Source of the DNA: Clostridiales bacterium
Lineage (GTDB): Bacteria > Bacillota > Clostridia > HGM11327
Reading direction: 5' to 3'
Assembly (NCBI GenBank): GCA_015056385.1
Contig: SVGI01000011.1
Location: 1 to 38,886, forward strand
Length of the DNA: 38,886 nucleotides
Shown here piece after piece: positions 18,966 through 27,118 of the stretch (its first letter is position 1; each line of letters starts with the position of its first letter). The position numbers were made by a program, and so were the translations under genes. The notes beneath the pieces were generated by a model. The model searched no databases. It was not told where the DNA came from and worked only from the letters and a program-made list of their open reading frames with translations.

Positions 18966-19044
18966 GTGAAAAACATTTGTTCACGCCGGAAATGAAAAAC
19001 ATTTGTTCACGCCAGAAGCGAGAAACATTTGTTCACGCCGGAAA
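18966..19044 (+). repeat. Three tandem 26-bp repeats (tgaaaaacatttgttcacgccggaaa)
   Basis: Copies at 18967-18992, 18993-19018 and 19019-19044 with 2-4 mismatches. The core GCGTGAA...TTCACGC is an inverted repeat. Confidence 0.9.
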
Positions 19045-19076
19045 GGAAGGCTTTCGATAAACGAAAGCCATGGTTA
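19041..19076 (+). repeat. 36-bp direct repeat, copy 1
   Basis: GAAAGGAAGGCTTTCGATAAACGAAAGCCATGGTTA; contains hairpin GGCTTTCG-ataaa-CGAAAGCC and an ATG. Identical to copy 2. Confidence 0.95.
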
Positions 19077-19077
19077 G

Positions 19078-19128
19078 GGTTTTGTGGCCTTCGCCACCAA
19101 AGTGGTGGCGATTTTGCAGAGCAAAACC
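19078..19128 (+). other. Nested/alternative hairpin module between the two 36-bp repeats
   Basis: GGTTTTG/CAAAACC outer stem enclosing TCGCCACC-aaagt-GGTGGCGA. Alternatives GTGGC-cttc-GCCAC and TTTTGC-aga-GCAAAA compete for the same bases. Confidence 0.7.
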
Positions 19129-19143
19129 AGCCCCAATTCCCCA

Positions 19144-19179
19144 GAAAGGAAGGCTTTCGATAAACGAAAGCCATGGTTA
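19144..19179 (+). repeat. 36-bp direct repeat, copy 2
   Basis: Exact second copy of 19041-19076, offset 103 bp. Confidence 0.95.
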
Positions 19180-19186
19180 TTTAAGT

Positions 19187-20200
19187 ATGAGAAAAATAAA
19201 AGCATTGATGCTGTTTGTTCTTGCTGCGGTAATGGTTATTACCTGCACAGGATGTACGTCTATGTACCTCGATTTGCCCACCTATAAGGGCATAGAGGTA
19301 AAATACAGTAAGATCTCCGTAACAGACGAAAAGGTTACCGAAAGAATAGATACCGTACGCGATGAGCATGCCACAGGCGGATATATTACAGACAGAGGCG
19401 TTCTCAACGGGGATACCGTTGTTATGGACTACGAGGGCTATATAGACGGAATACAGTTTGAGGGCGGTACAGCCTCCGGCTCAAGCCTTGTTATAGGCTC
19501 CGGCGAGTTTATTCCCGGATTTGAGGAAGGGCTTATAGGCCATAAAACCGGCGAGGAATTTTCTATATCCGTTACATTCCCCGATGATTACCATAAGGCA
19601 ACCTTAAGAGGCAAGGTAGCAGAGTTCAAAATCACCCTTAAATCAATATACAGAAAGGACCTTCCCGAGCTTACAGATGCCTTTGTACAGTCTGTATCCG
19701 ATTGCGAAACCGTTGAGGAATACAAGGCTTATATAAAGGACCTTCTTGAAAAGGAAAATCTTTCAGGTATAGCATGGGAGAATCTTCTTAAAACCGCAAG
19801 CTTTAAGGTATATCCGTCAAAGAGAGTAAAGGAGCGCTGCGCCGAAATGGATGCCTACTACCAGGAGTATGCCGATTACTACGGCATGACTGTTGAGGAA
19901 TTTATGAAGCAGCAGTACGGCGTAAGCCCCGAGCAGTATGCAAAGGACAGGCTTGAATACGGTGAAACTGCCGCAAAGGAGGACCTTGTATTCGAGCATA
20001 TTGTTGCAGAGGAGAAATTCGTTATAACAGACGAGCTTTACGCTGAAAAAAGCAAGGAATACGCAAAGCTTTACGGCTATGAATCCCTTGAGGAATTCGA
20101 GGAGGCCTACGGCAGAGAGCTTATAGAGGAAAGCATTCTTTGGGACCTTATGCTTGAGGTTGTGGCAAACAACGCAGTTATAACCGGAAAAGACAAGTAA
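19187..20200 (+). CDS. Trigger-factor-like FKBP-type peptidyl-prolyl isomerase, predicted lipoprotein
   Basis: MRKIKALMLFVLAAVMVITCTGC signal/lipobox; GDTVVMDYEGYIDGIQFEGGTA...GSGEFIPGFEEGLIGHKTGEE FKBP domain; trigger-factor C-terminal-like helices. Start 19187 chosen; the track start 19070 lies in the repeat. Confidence 0.85.
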   Translation: MRKIKALMLFVLAAVMVITCTGCTSMYLDLPTYKGIEVKYSKISVTDEKVTERIDTVRDEHATGGYITDRGVLNGDTVVMDYEGYIDGIQFEGGTASGSSLVIGSGEFIPGFEEGLIGHKTGEEFSISVTFPDDYHKATLRGKVAEFKITLKSIYRKDLPELTDAFVQSVSDCETVEEYKAYIKDLLEKENLSGIAWENLLKTASFKVYPSKRVKERCAEMDAYYQEYADYYGMTVEEFMKQQYGVSPEQYAKDRLEYGETAAKEDLVFEHIVAEEKFVITDELYAEKSKEYAKLYGYESLEEFEEAYGRELIEESILWDLMLEVVANNAVITGKDK

Positions 20201-20216
20201 TAATAATCAAAAAAAT

Positions 20217-20250
20217 AAAGCGGTATATCTTTTGGATATACCGCTTTTTG
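20217..20250 (+). terminator. Terminator after the PPIase lipoprotein
   Basis: AGCGGTATAT-cttttgg-ATATACCGCTTTTTG. Confidence 0.85.
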
Positions 20251-20267
20251 TTTACCTTGAATACGGA

Positions 20268-21680
20268 TTACTTGCCGTAGTATTCTGCGTAAGTAACCTC
20301 AACAGCCTCTCTGAATGCTGCAAGGCCTTCCTTAAGAGCTTCCTCGTCGATTGTAAGAGGAGGACATACCTTGATTGTGCATCCGGGTCCTACGGGAGCA
20401 AAGAGCATAACGCCTCTTTCAATGGCTGCTCTTGTTACGTCGTGAGCAAAGTCGGGGTCGTATTCCTTGGAGTTTTCCTTTGTGAAGATAACGCCCCAGC
20501 CTGCGCCTGCGCCGTTTACACGGTTGATAACGGGGTAATCCTTCTGGATAGCCTCAAGAGCGGGTCTGATAATAGCCTCAAGGCTTGCAGAGCGCTCAAC
20601 AAGCTTGTTATCTACGATGTACTTAATGTTTGCGAGAGCAGCAGCAGCGCATACAGGGTTACCTGTGTGGGTGGATGTCATCTCGTTAGGTCCGTACATA
20701 TCCATTATTTTGCTTCTTCCCAATACTGCTGAAAGAGGAAGTGAGCTTGAGATACCCTTACCGCAGCAAACGATATCAGCCTCTACGCCGTAGTGCATAT
20801 AGGTAAAGAGCTGACCTGTTCTGCCGAAGCCTGCCTGAACCTCGTCGAATGTGAGGAGAGCGCCTGTTTCGTCGCAGAACTTTCTGAGTCTTTCTACGAA
20901 GCCCTTGGGCATAAGCTGTACCCAGCCGCCCTGGTAGGATTCGGGCATAAAGCCTGCGATATCCTCAAGCTTACCGCCGCAAGCCTCTTTAAGGAAGCCC
21001 ATCCACGTATCAAAGCAGTTGTCGTCGCTGTAGTTGGGGTTCTTTTCATCTGCCCAGTCGTAAAGGAATGCGTTGGGGTAGGGAACCTGAACGATATCGG
21101 GATCATGGTGAACGATCCATGCCTTGCCGCCCTTTGAGCCGCCTGCCATCTGTGCACCCATTGTTCTGCCGTGGAAGTCGTTTTCAAATGTAACTATCTT
21201 AAGCTTGGTGGGAGAGTAGAATCTCTGGCCGTGTGTACGCATAAGCTTGATAGCGCACTCTGTTGTTTCAGAGCCTGTTGTAAGAAGGAATGCCTTTTCG
21301 AGGTATGCGGGTGTAACCTCAATGAGCTTTTCTATAAGGTCTGCTCTGATTTCAGAGGGGAAGCAATAGTTGTGAAGAAGGCCGTGGTCCAGCATGTCGA
21401 TAGCTGCCTTCTTGATTTCGGGGTTGGAGTGTCCTGCATTTGCTACGAGAACGCCTGATGAGAAGTCAACGAACTTGTTGCCGTATTTATCGTAGACGTT
21501 GTAGTTATCTGCTCTGTCCCAGATGATGAGGGGCTGACCGCTCATTGAACGGGGCTCATATTTTCTCAATTTTTCAATGATGGGCATTGATTCTGGCACA
21601 GGGATATCTGTGCAGATTTTTCTGTACTTCGTTTCAAAACGAGTGGTTTTTCTTGGTTCCATTTCAAAGCTTTTTGCCAT
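20268..21680 (-). CDS. Class III (PLP-dependent) aminotransferase, 4-aminobutyrate aminotransferase-like
   Basis: GSETTECAIKLMR, FHGRTMGA, LLTFDEVQAGFGRTGQLF, CCGKGISSSLPLSAVLG, THTGNPVCAAAALA. Confidence 0.92.
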   Translation of the reverse strand: MAKSFEMEPRKTTRFETKYRKICTDIPVPESMPIIEKLRKYEPRSMSGQPLIIWDRADNYNVYDKYGNKFVDFSSGVLVANAGHSNPEIKKAAIDMLDHGLLHNYCFPSEIRADLIEKLIEVTPAYLEKAFLLTTGSETTECAIKLMRTHGQRFYSPTKLKIVTFENDFHGRTMGAQMAGGSKGGKAWIVHHDPDIVQVPYPNAFLYDWADEKNPNYSDDNCFDTWMGFLKEACGGKLEDIAGFMPESYQGGWVQLMPKGFVERLRKFCDETGALLTFDEVQAGFGRTGQLFTYMHYGVEADIVCCGKGISSSLPLSAVLGRSKIMDMYGPNEMTSTHTGNPVCAAAALANIKYIVDNKLVERSASLEAIIRPALEAIQKDYPVINRVNGAGAGWGVIFTKENSKEYDPDFAHDVTRAAIERGVMLFAPVGPGCTIKVCPPLTIDEEALKEGLAAFREAVEVTYAEYYGK

Positions 21681-21715
21681 GGTTATTTCCTTTCTGCCGT
21701 AATGGCTTTCAAATC

Positions 21716-22048
21716 TTATTTAGCGCGAAGGCTTTCGGGCCAGTTCGCAAAGTAGAGATACTCAAGGGGAATATCAGAGGTGCAGTGCATCTGGTGGAGT
21801 GTTTTGGGCGGCACGTAAACCGTATCTCCTGCCTTAACAGTATCCGTTTCCTCACCTAATACAAGAGTAGCCTCACCCTTAAGTATTACGTAAACCTCCT
21901 CCTCGTCCTCGTGAAAGCCCCTTGAGGTGTATTCACCGGGGAGAACGGAAACGTATCCAACTGCAGTTGTAATAGCCTCGTCCTCGTTTACGAGAAGTCT
22001 TTCGGTAGGTGCAGGCTCAAGGTCCTGCCATATATTTCTTTTAAGCAT
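21716..22048 (-). CDS. Small cupin-domain protein
   Basis: GEYTSRGFHEDEEEVYVILKGEATLVLGEETDTVKAGDTVYVPPKTLHQM cupin motifs. Confidence 0.9.
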   Translation of the reverse strand: MLKRNIWQDLEPAPTERLLVNEDEAITTAVGYVSVLPGEYTSRGFHEDEEEVYVILKGEATLVLGEETDTVKAGDTVYVPPKTLHQMHCTSDIPLEYLYFANWPESLRAK

Positions 22049-22069
22049 ACAATTTCCTTTCAGGGTTTA

Positions 22070-23026
22070 TTATGCAATAAGACCCAAAACGTTGTATATG
22101 ATGGGTATTGTTATTACGGAAAGCGCAGTGGTTATTCCTATTATAGATGCCATAAGCTCGTCGTCCGTATCCATCTGCGCCGCCAGGGCATAGCTTGAAA
22201 CGGAGGAGGGCATACCTACAAGCAATACGGAGAATGCAAGGTCCTCACCTGAAAGGGAGAATATAAATGCACCTATAATAAAGCCTATAACAGGGGAAAG
22301 TACCAGTTTTATTGCGCTTACCGATGCAATAATGCCAACGTTCTTTCTTATAGAGCCGAAATTTATGGAGCAGCCTATAACAAAAAGTGAAAGAGGCATT
22401 GAGATATTACCTGTAAGGGTAAGAAGCTCGCCTACGAATCCCAGTCTTAATACGTCAAGCTTAAGCCATACGCATATAAAGCCCAGCACGGTGGCTATAA
22501 GGAACGGGTTTTTTACAACGTCGAAAAGCTTGGATAAAAGAAGCCTTTTTGCCCCCTCCTTATTGCCGTTGCCGAATGCTATTGTTCTGAATATTTCAAG
22601 CGCCACTATTGAAAGTATTACGCAGTAGGGTGAATCGAAGCCGTTTATAAGCGCCGTAATGGAAACGGCCCTTGCTCCAAAGAAGCTATCCACCACGGGA
22701 AGCCCCATATACCCCTGGTTAGACCTGAAGCAGCCCATGTGGAATGCCCCCCTCTTTTTCGGGTCCTTTATGAGAAAGGCTACACCGAAGGTAAGAAGAA
22801 ACACTGCAAGGGTTGTAAGCAGGTTTTGTGCAACTATATCAAGGCGGAATGTGCTCTGGAAATCAAAGCTTACTATCCCCTTGAATATGGTTGCGGGCAT
22901 TGCGGCGTAGTAAACAAGGTTGTTGAGGAAATTCTTCGTTTCCACAGAAACCACCTTGAAGCGCCTGCAAAGGAAGCCTCCTAATAAAAATACGAATATC
23001 GGTATAATGACGTTGAAGGTTTCCAC
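22070..23026 (-). CDS. AEC (auxin efflux carrier) family transporter
   Basis: 318 aa multi-TM; FLLGGFLCRRFKVV, NLVYYAAMPATIF, NQGYMGLPV, SMPLSLFVIG, GMPSSVSSYALAAQMD. Confidence 0.88.
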   Translation of the reverse strand: METFNVIIPIFVFLLGGFLCRRFKVVSVETKNFLNNLVYYAAMPATIFKGIVSFDFQSTFRLDIVAQNLLTTLAVFLLTFGVAFLIKDPKKRGAFHMGCFRSNQGYMGLPVVDSFFGARAVSITALINGFDSPYCVILSIVALEIFRTIAFGNGNKEGAKRLLLSKLFDVVKNPFLIATVLGFICVWLKLDVLRLGFVGELLTLTGNISMPLSLFVIGCSINFGSIRKNVGIIASVSAIKLVLSPVIGFIIGAFIFSLSGEDLAFSVLLVGMPSSVSSYALAAQMDTDDELMASIIGITTALSVITIPIIYNVLGLIA

Positions 23027-23032
23027 TGTTAA

Positions 23033-24241
23033 TTACTCAAAAGAAATGTTAAGCTCGTCGTCGAACACAACGAATCTGCTGCCGTTATCTACGCTCATAC
23101 GTACTGCGTTGTTAATAGCAACACCTACGAGAGCCTGCTCGGGAAGTCCACGTGTATCTGCCATCTTTTCAAGCATTTCACGTCTTTTAAGGAGAGCCTC
23201 CTCCTCAGACATACCCTCTGTTGCGTTCATAATCATCTTGATATCGTTGATGCCCTGAACGATGCTGTCGTAGCCGTAGCCAACGTTATCAACGTCGCCG
23301 GGGAAATCCCAGCTGTCATACTGCTTGAAGAAGTTGGGGTTGTAATCCTCGTAGCCCTTTTCATCTGTTACGAAGTGAGTGTTTCTTGCCTTATGGTCGC
23401 CCCAGTATTCACCCATGGTGCCAAGGAGCATCATGCCCTGGTTTGTCATAGCGGAGTTCTTGGGGTTGTTTACCCAGGATGTCTGGATGAACTGAACGGA
23501 ATCATCCTCCCATACGATGGTTGCCTGAACAGCGTCGTATGCGTTTTTGCCCTGTGTGGGAAGGAATTTCTTCTGACCGAATGCTACAAGGCGCTTGGGC
23601 TTAAGGCCTGTTATGAAGTAGTATGCGTCTGCATAGTGAACGCCGATATACTCGAAGGATGAGCTCTTCTCGCACCAATCCTTGAATACGTTAAGAGCCA
23701 TGTACTTGGGCTCCTCGATCCATGCGTGTGAATGGAGCATTTCGCCAAGATCACCGTTGCGGTATTTGTATCTTGCAGCTCTTATGGAGCGGTCGTGCCT
23801 CTTGTGATAGTCTGTAAGAACGTAAACGCCCTTGTCGTGTGCTTTTTTGATAATATCCTTAGCCTCGTTAACCTTAAGGCAAAGGGGCTTTTCAACGATA
23901 ACGTGTCTGCCTGCCTCAATAGCTGCAAGGATAACGGGTGTGTGGAGATGGTCAGGTGTTGCAACTATAACAACGCCGTCCGGGGGAAGGTCTGCAATAG
24001 CCTGCTTGAACATATCGGGATACTTTTCTGTCTCGCCGTATACGTCGGGATCGGGATAACCCTTGAATTTGGGGAACATTGAGCGAAGCTTGGTGATAAT
24101 ATCACCTGTAAGTGCTGAAATGGAAATGTTACCTACTCTGCCGTATCTCTGCTCCTGGAAGAGAGTGGGGAGAATAACCTCCTGGCTTATCATGCCACCG
24201 CCGACTACCAATACGTCGACTTTACGTTCGAAAATACTCAT
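23033..24241 (-). CDS. Gfo/Idh/MocA family oxidoreductase
   Basis: VVIVATPDHLHTPVILAAIEAGRHVIVEKPLCLKVNEAKDII; GGG N-terminal nucleotide-binding region. Confidence 0.92.
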   Translation of the reverse strand: MSIFERKVDVLVVGGGMISQEVILPTLFQEQRYGRVGNISISALTGDIITKLRSMFPKFKGYPDPDVYGETEKYPDMFKQAIADLPPDGVVIVATPDHLHTPVILAAIEAGRHVIVEKPLCLKVNEAKDIIKKAHDKGVYVLTDYHKRHDRSIRAARYKYRNGDLGEMLHSHAWIEEPKYMALNVFKDWCEKSSSFEYIGVHYADAYYFITGLKPKRLVAFGQKKFLPTQGKNAYDAVQATIVWEDDSVQFIQTSWVNNPKNSAMTNQGMMLLGTMGEYWGDHKARNTHFVTDEKGYEDYNPNFFKQYDSWDFPGDVDNVGYGYDSIVQGINDIKMIMNATEGMSEEEALLKRREMLEKMADTRGLPEQALVGVAINNAVRMSVDNGSRFVVFDDELNISFE

Positions 24242-24321
24242 TTGATTTTTTTCCTTTCGTAATGGTATTTATTTTTTTATATAATATCCGCTTTTGGCGG
24301 AAATTGACCTTAAATAAGGGC

Positions 24322-25356
24322 TCAGCCTCTTCTTTGCGCCGTGGATGAGCGTTCAATGAAGGAGGGGGTAACCGAAAAGGGAGGTGTCCTCTGGGGGACC
24401 TCCTCAATATCGTCAATAAGCATATTTACTGCGTGGAAGCCTGCCTCGTAGGCCCTTTGGTCCGCAGTGGTGAGGGAGGGCGTTACCATTGATGCGGTTT
24501 CAATATTGTCAAAGCCTGCAACGGATATATCCTCGGGCACTCTTACTGAAAGCTCCGAAAGCTTCTGGATTATGCCTATTGCCGTCATATCGTTTACGGC
24601 AAATACTGCGTGAGGCAATTTTGTGAGGGCGGCTATCTGAGTTGCTATATCCCTGCCGTTTCTGAATTCGTATGCTCCGCTTCCCGTTTCGCTTTCATCC
24701 TCCGAGATAAATATAAGGCTCTCATCAACGTCTATGGATAAGGCAGTAAGGGCGTCCTTATAGCCCTCAAACAAAAGGCGGCGGCTTTCGATAGTAAGAG
24801 GCGAGGATGCAAAAGCTATACGCCTGTGGCCAAGTGAAATAAGGTGCTCCACAAGCCTTTTTGCGCTTTCACGGCGGTTGAAATCTATCCCCTCGGGGTT
24901 ACTTGCATCTATGTCGATAATCTTTATGCCTCTTGAAATGTAGGGTATAAGATAATCCCCTGATGCAGCCACAGATGAAAGGAGTATTCCCCCCACCTGC
25001 TTTTCGCAAAGTGTACGCAGGTATTTCTGCTCCGTTTCCTCGTTTCGCATGGAGTTACACAAAAGGATGCTGTACCCCCTTTTGTTTGCTCCCCGCTCCG
25101 CACCCAGCACAAGCTCCGTATAAAACGGGTTTGAAACGTTGGGGATTATTATGCCTATATCCTTCGAAACTGATTGCTTTAACATTCTGCCTATGGCGTT
25201 TGGTACGTAATTCATGCTTTGCGCCGCAGAGAGAATTTCGTTTCTTGTCTGCACGTTTACGGGATAGGAGCTGTTGGAGAGCACGCGGGACACTGTGGCA
25301 GAGCTATACCCTGTCTTTTTTGCTATCTGGCTTATGGTTGCCCTTTTTGCGCTCAT
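24322..25356 (-). CDS. LacI family transcriptional regulator
   Basis: ATISQIAKKTGYSSATVSRVLSNSSYPVNVQTRNEILSAAQSMNYVPNAIGR HTH/hinge; IGIIIPNVSNPFYTELVLGAE periplasmic-binding fold. Confidence 0.95.
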   Translation of the reverse strand: MSAKRATISQIAKKTGYSSATVSRVLSNSSYPVNVQTRNEILSAAQSMNYVPNAIGRMLKQSVSKDIGIIIPNVSNPFYTELVLGAERGANKRGYSILLCNSMRNEETEQKYLRTLCEKQVGGILLSSVAASGDYLIPYISRGIKIIDIDASNPEGIDFNRRESAKRLVEHLISLGHRRIAFASSPLTIESRRLLFEGYKDALTALSIDVDESLIFISEDESETGSGAYEFRNGRDIATQIAALTKLPHAVFAVNDMTAIGIIQKLSELSVRVPEDISVAGFDNIETASMVTPSLTTADQRAYEAGFHAVNMLIDDIEEVPQRTPPFSVTPSFIERSSTAQRRG

Positions 25357-25375
25357 ACGAATATCCTTTTCTCTG

Positions 25376-25395
25376 TATAGAAATCGTTTTCTATA
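25376..25395. promoter_or_regulatory. Predicted LacI-family operator upstream of lacI-like gene
   Basis: TATAGAAAT-CG-TTTTCTATA, palindromic about a central CG (8/9 half-site match). Confidence 0.75.
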
Positions 25396-25404
25396 AGTAG
25401 CAAT

Positions 25405-25433
25405 ATTGTATCACAGTAAAAATATTTGTGCAA
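25405..25433 (-). promoter_or_regulatory. SigA-type promoter for the lacI-headed operon
   Basis: Minus strand TTGCAC - 17 nt - TACAAT; the operator lies 9 nt downstream of the -10. Confidence 0.65.
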
Positions 25434-25471
25434 GTAAATAAAATATAAAATAAAGGTGTAAAGGGCGTATA

Positions 25472-25500
25472 TTGAAAATAACAGAAAAAAATGGTATATT
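25472..25500 (+). promoter_or_regulatory. SigA-type promoter for the Nif3-like gene
   Basis: TTGAAA - 17 nt - TATATT. Confidence 0.6.
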
Positions 25501-25528
25501 AAACATAATAAGAACAAGGCGGTTTTAT

Positions 25529-26353
25529 ATGAATAATATTAAGGTTAGTAACGTATTGGAAATACTTAACAGGGCGTACCCCTTTTCCCTGGCTTTGGAA
25601 TGGGATAACGTAGGGCTTCTTGTGGGCTCGCCTCAACGTGAGGTTACGGGAATTGTTACAGCCCTGGACCTTACGGACGAGGTAATAGATAAGGCAATAG
25701 AAATAAACGCCTCTCTTATAATCACTCACCACCCGATAATGTTTTCTCCTGTAAGGAGTATATTGGCGGATGAGGGGGAGGGTAAGCTTATATTTAGGCT
25801 TATAAAAAGCTCAATATCCTTAATAGCCGCCCATACGAATTTTGACGCAGCCCGTGGCGGTGTGGATGAGGCCTTTGCCAAAAAAATATGTAATGCCGTG
25901 GGTGCAGATATTGAAAGCATAGAGATTATGGAAAAATCGCCTCTTGATGCCTCCTGCGGAACAGGCAGAATATATAGCTTAAACGAAAAGTCAACAGCTC
26001 TTACAGTTGCAAAAGGGCTTGAGACTGCATTTGGGGCAGGCGCCCTTGTAGCCCTACCCGAAAAGGAGGTAAGCCGTGTAGCAAGCGTATGCGGAAGCGG
26101 CGGAGATTATTGGGATATGGCGCTTAAAATGGGGGCTGACCTTATTATAACCGGCGAATCAAGCTACCATAAGGCATTGGACGGGGCAAAAATGGGTATA
26201 TCAACAATAGTGCTCGGGCACGATGTATCCGAGGCACACGCTCCCGGTGTGCTTGCCGACTATTTACAAAACTCCTTAAATAGTGTACAATATAAGATAC
26301 GCATCGAGTGTGCCGATGTAAGCCCTCTTTTTAAGAGTGCAGCATGCCGTTGA
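25529..26353 (+). CDS. Nif3-like dinuclear metal centre protein (YqfO family)
   Basis: YPFSLALEWDNVGLLVGSP, LIITHHPIMFSPVRSI, AAHTNFDAARGGVDEAFAKK, GHDVSEAHAP. Start ATG 25529; track start 25472 coincides with the -35 box. Confidence 0.92.
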   Translation: MNNIKVSNVLEILNRAYPFSLALEWDNVGLLVGSPQREVTGIVTALDLTDEVIDKAIEINASLIITHHPIMFSPVRSILADEGEGKLIFRLIKSSISLIAAHTNFDAARGGVDEAFAKKICNAVGADIESIEIMEKSPLDASCGTGRIYSLNEKSTALTVAKGLETAFGAGALVALPEKEVSRVASVCGSGGDYWDMALKMGADLIITGESSYHKALDGAKMGISTIVLGHDVSEAHAPGVLADYLQNSLNSVQYKIRIECADVSPLFKSAACR

Positions 26354-26378
26354 TGAAGGAATTGAAAGGACATTTGTT

Positions 26379-27101
26379 ATGAACCAGTTGGAACTTCTGC
26401 TTGCTCTTCAGGCGATTGATGAGGAGATCACTGCGTGTGAGGAAGAAAAAAAGAGGTTGCCTGTACGCCGTACCATATCCGATTTGGCAAGTGAGATAAA
26501 AACTCTTCAGGAAAAATATTTACAGCTTGAGGAATGGGTTACAAAGACAGAGGCAAAGGCGACTGCATACGCAGATGAGCTTAAGCAGCTTACCGCAAAA
26601 ATGGATACTCTCCGTGTATCCTATGAAGCGCTGTCCGATGATGAGCCAATAGAAAAGCTTACAGAGATTTACAATCAGATAGAAGCCGTTCATAAGGCAA
26701 TAGAAAAGAGAAAGGGCTCACTTGCCACAGCTCTTTCACAGGCTGAAAAAACCTCCAAGCTGGCAGGTGAGCTTGCAAAGCTTATATCCAAAAAGCGCAG
26801 TGAATACGATGAGCTTCGCCCCCAGTACGATGCGCTTGCCGCTGAAATAGACGTAAAAATAAAGGCTATAAGGGAGCGCTACAATGCTGTTGCAGTGCAG
26901 ATAGAAAAGCCCCTTATGAACAAATACGAGGCGTCAAGGGCAAAGCATAAAAGGCCGCTTGTAGAAATGTCCGGCGGGGCCTGCAGGGGCTGCAATATGT
27001 CCCTTTCCAGCGTGGAGCAGCATAAGGTTGCGGCATCTGTGGTATATGCCTGCGAAAATTGCGGACATCTTCTCTACGTGCCGGAAAACGTATCAGGATA
27101 A
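26379..27101 (+). CDS. COG1579-like coiled-coil protein with C4 zinc ribbon
   Basis: Long coiled coil and C-terminal GGACRGCNMSLSS...YACENCGHLLY zinc ribbon. Start ATG 26379 with AAAGGA RBS. Confidence 0.88.
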   Translation: MNQLELLLALQAIDEEITACEEEKKRLPVRRTISDLASEIKTLQEKYLQLEEWVTKTEAKATAYADELKQLTAKMDTLRVSYEALSDDEPIEKLTEIYNQIEAVHKAIEKRKGSLATALSQAEKTSKLAGELAKLISKKRSEYDELRPQYDALAAEIDVKIKAIRERYNAVAVQIEKPLMNKYEASRAKHKRPLVEMSGGACRGCNMSLSSVEQHKVAASVVYACENCGHLLYVPENVSG

Positions 27102-27118
27102 AATATAAGTAAAGATTT

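Noticed and set aside
19070-19186. N-terminal extension of the PPIase ORF starting at 19070
   Set aside because: The first 39 codons are encoded by repeat/hairpin sequence and precede an intact signal peptide beginning at 19187. Kept only as a possible translational-coupling idea in the findings.
25472-25528. Track start of the Nif3-like ORF at 25472 (TTG)
   Set aside because: This TTG is part of a TTGAAA -35 box; the first ATG with a plausible RBS is 25529.
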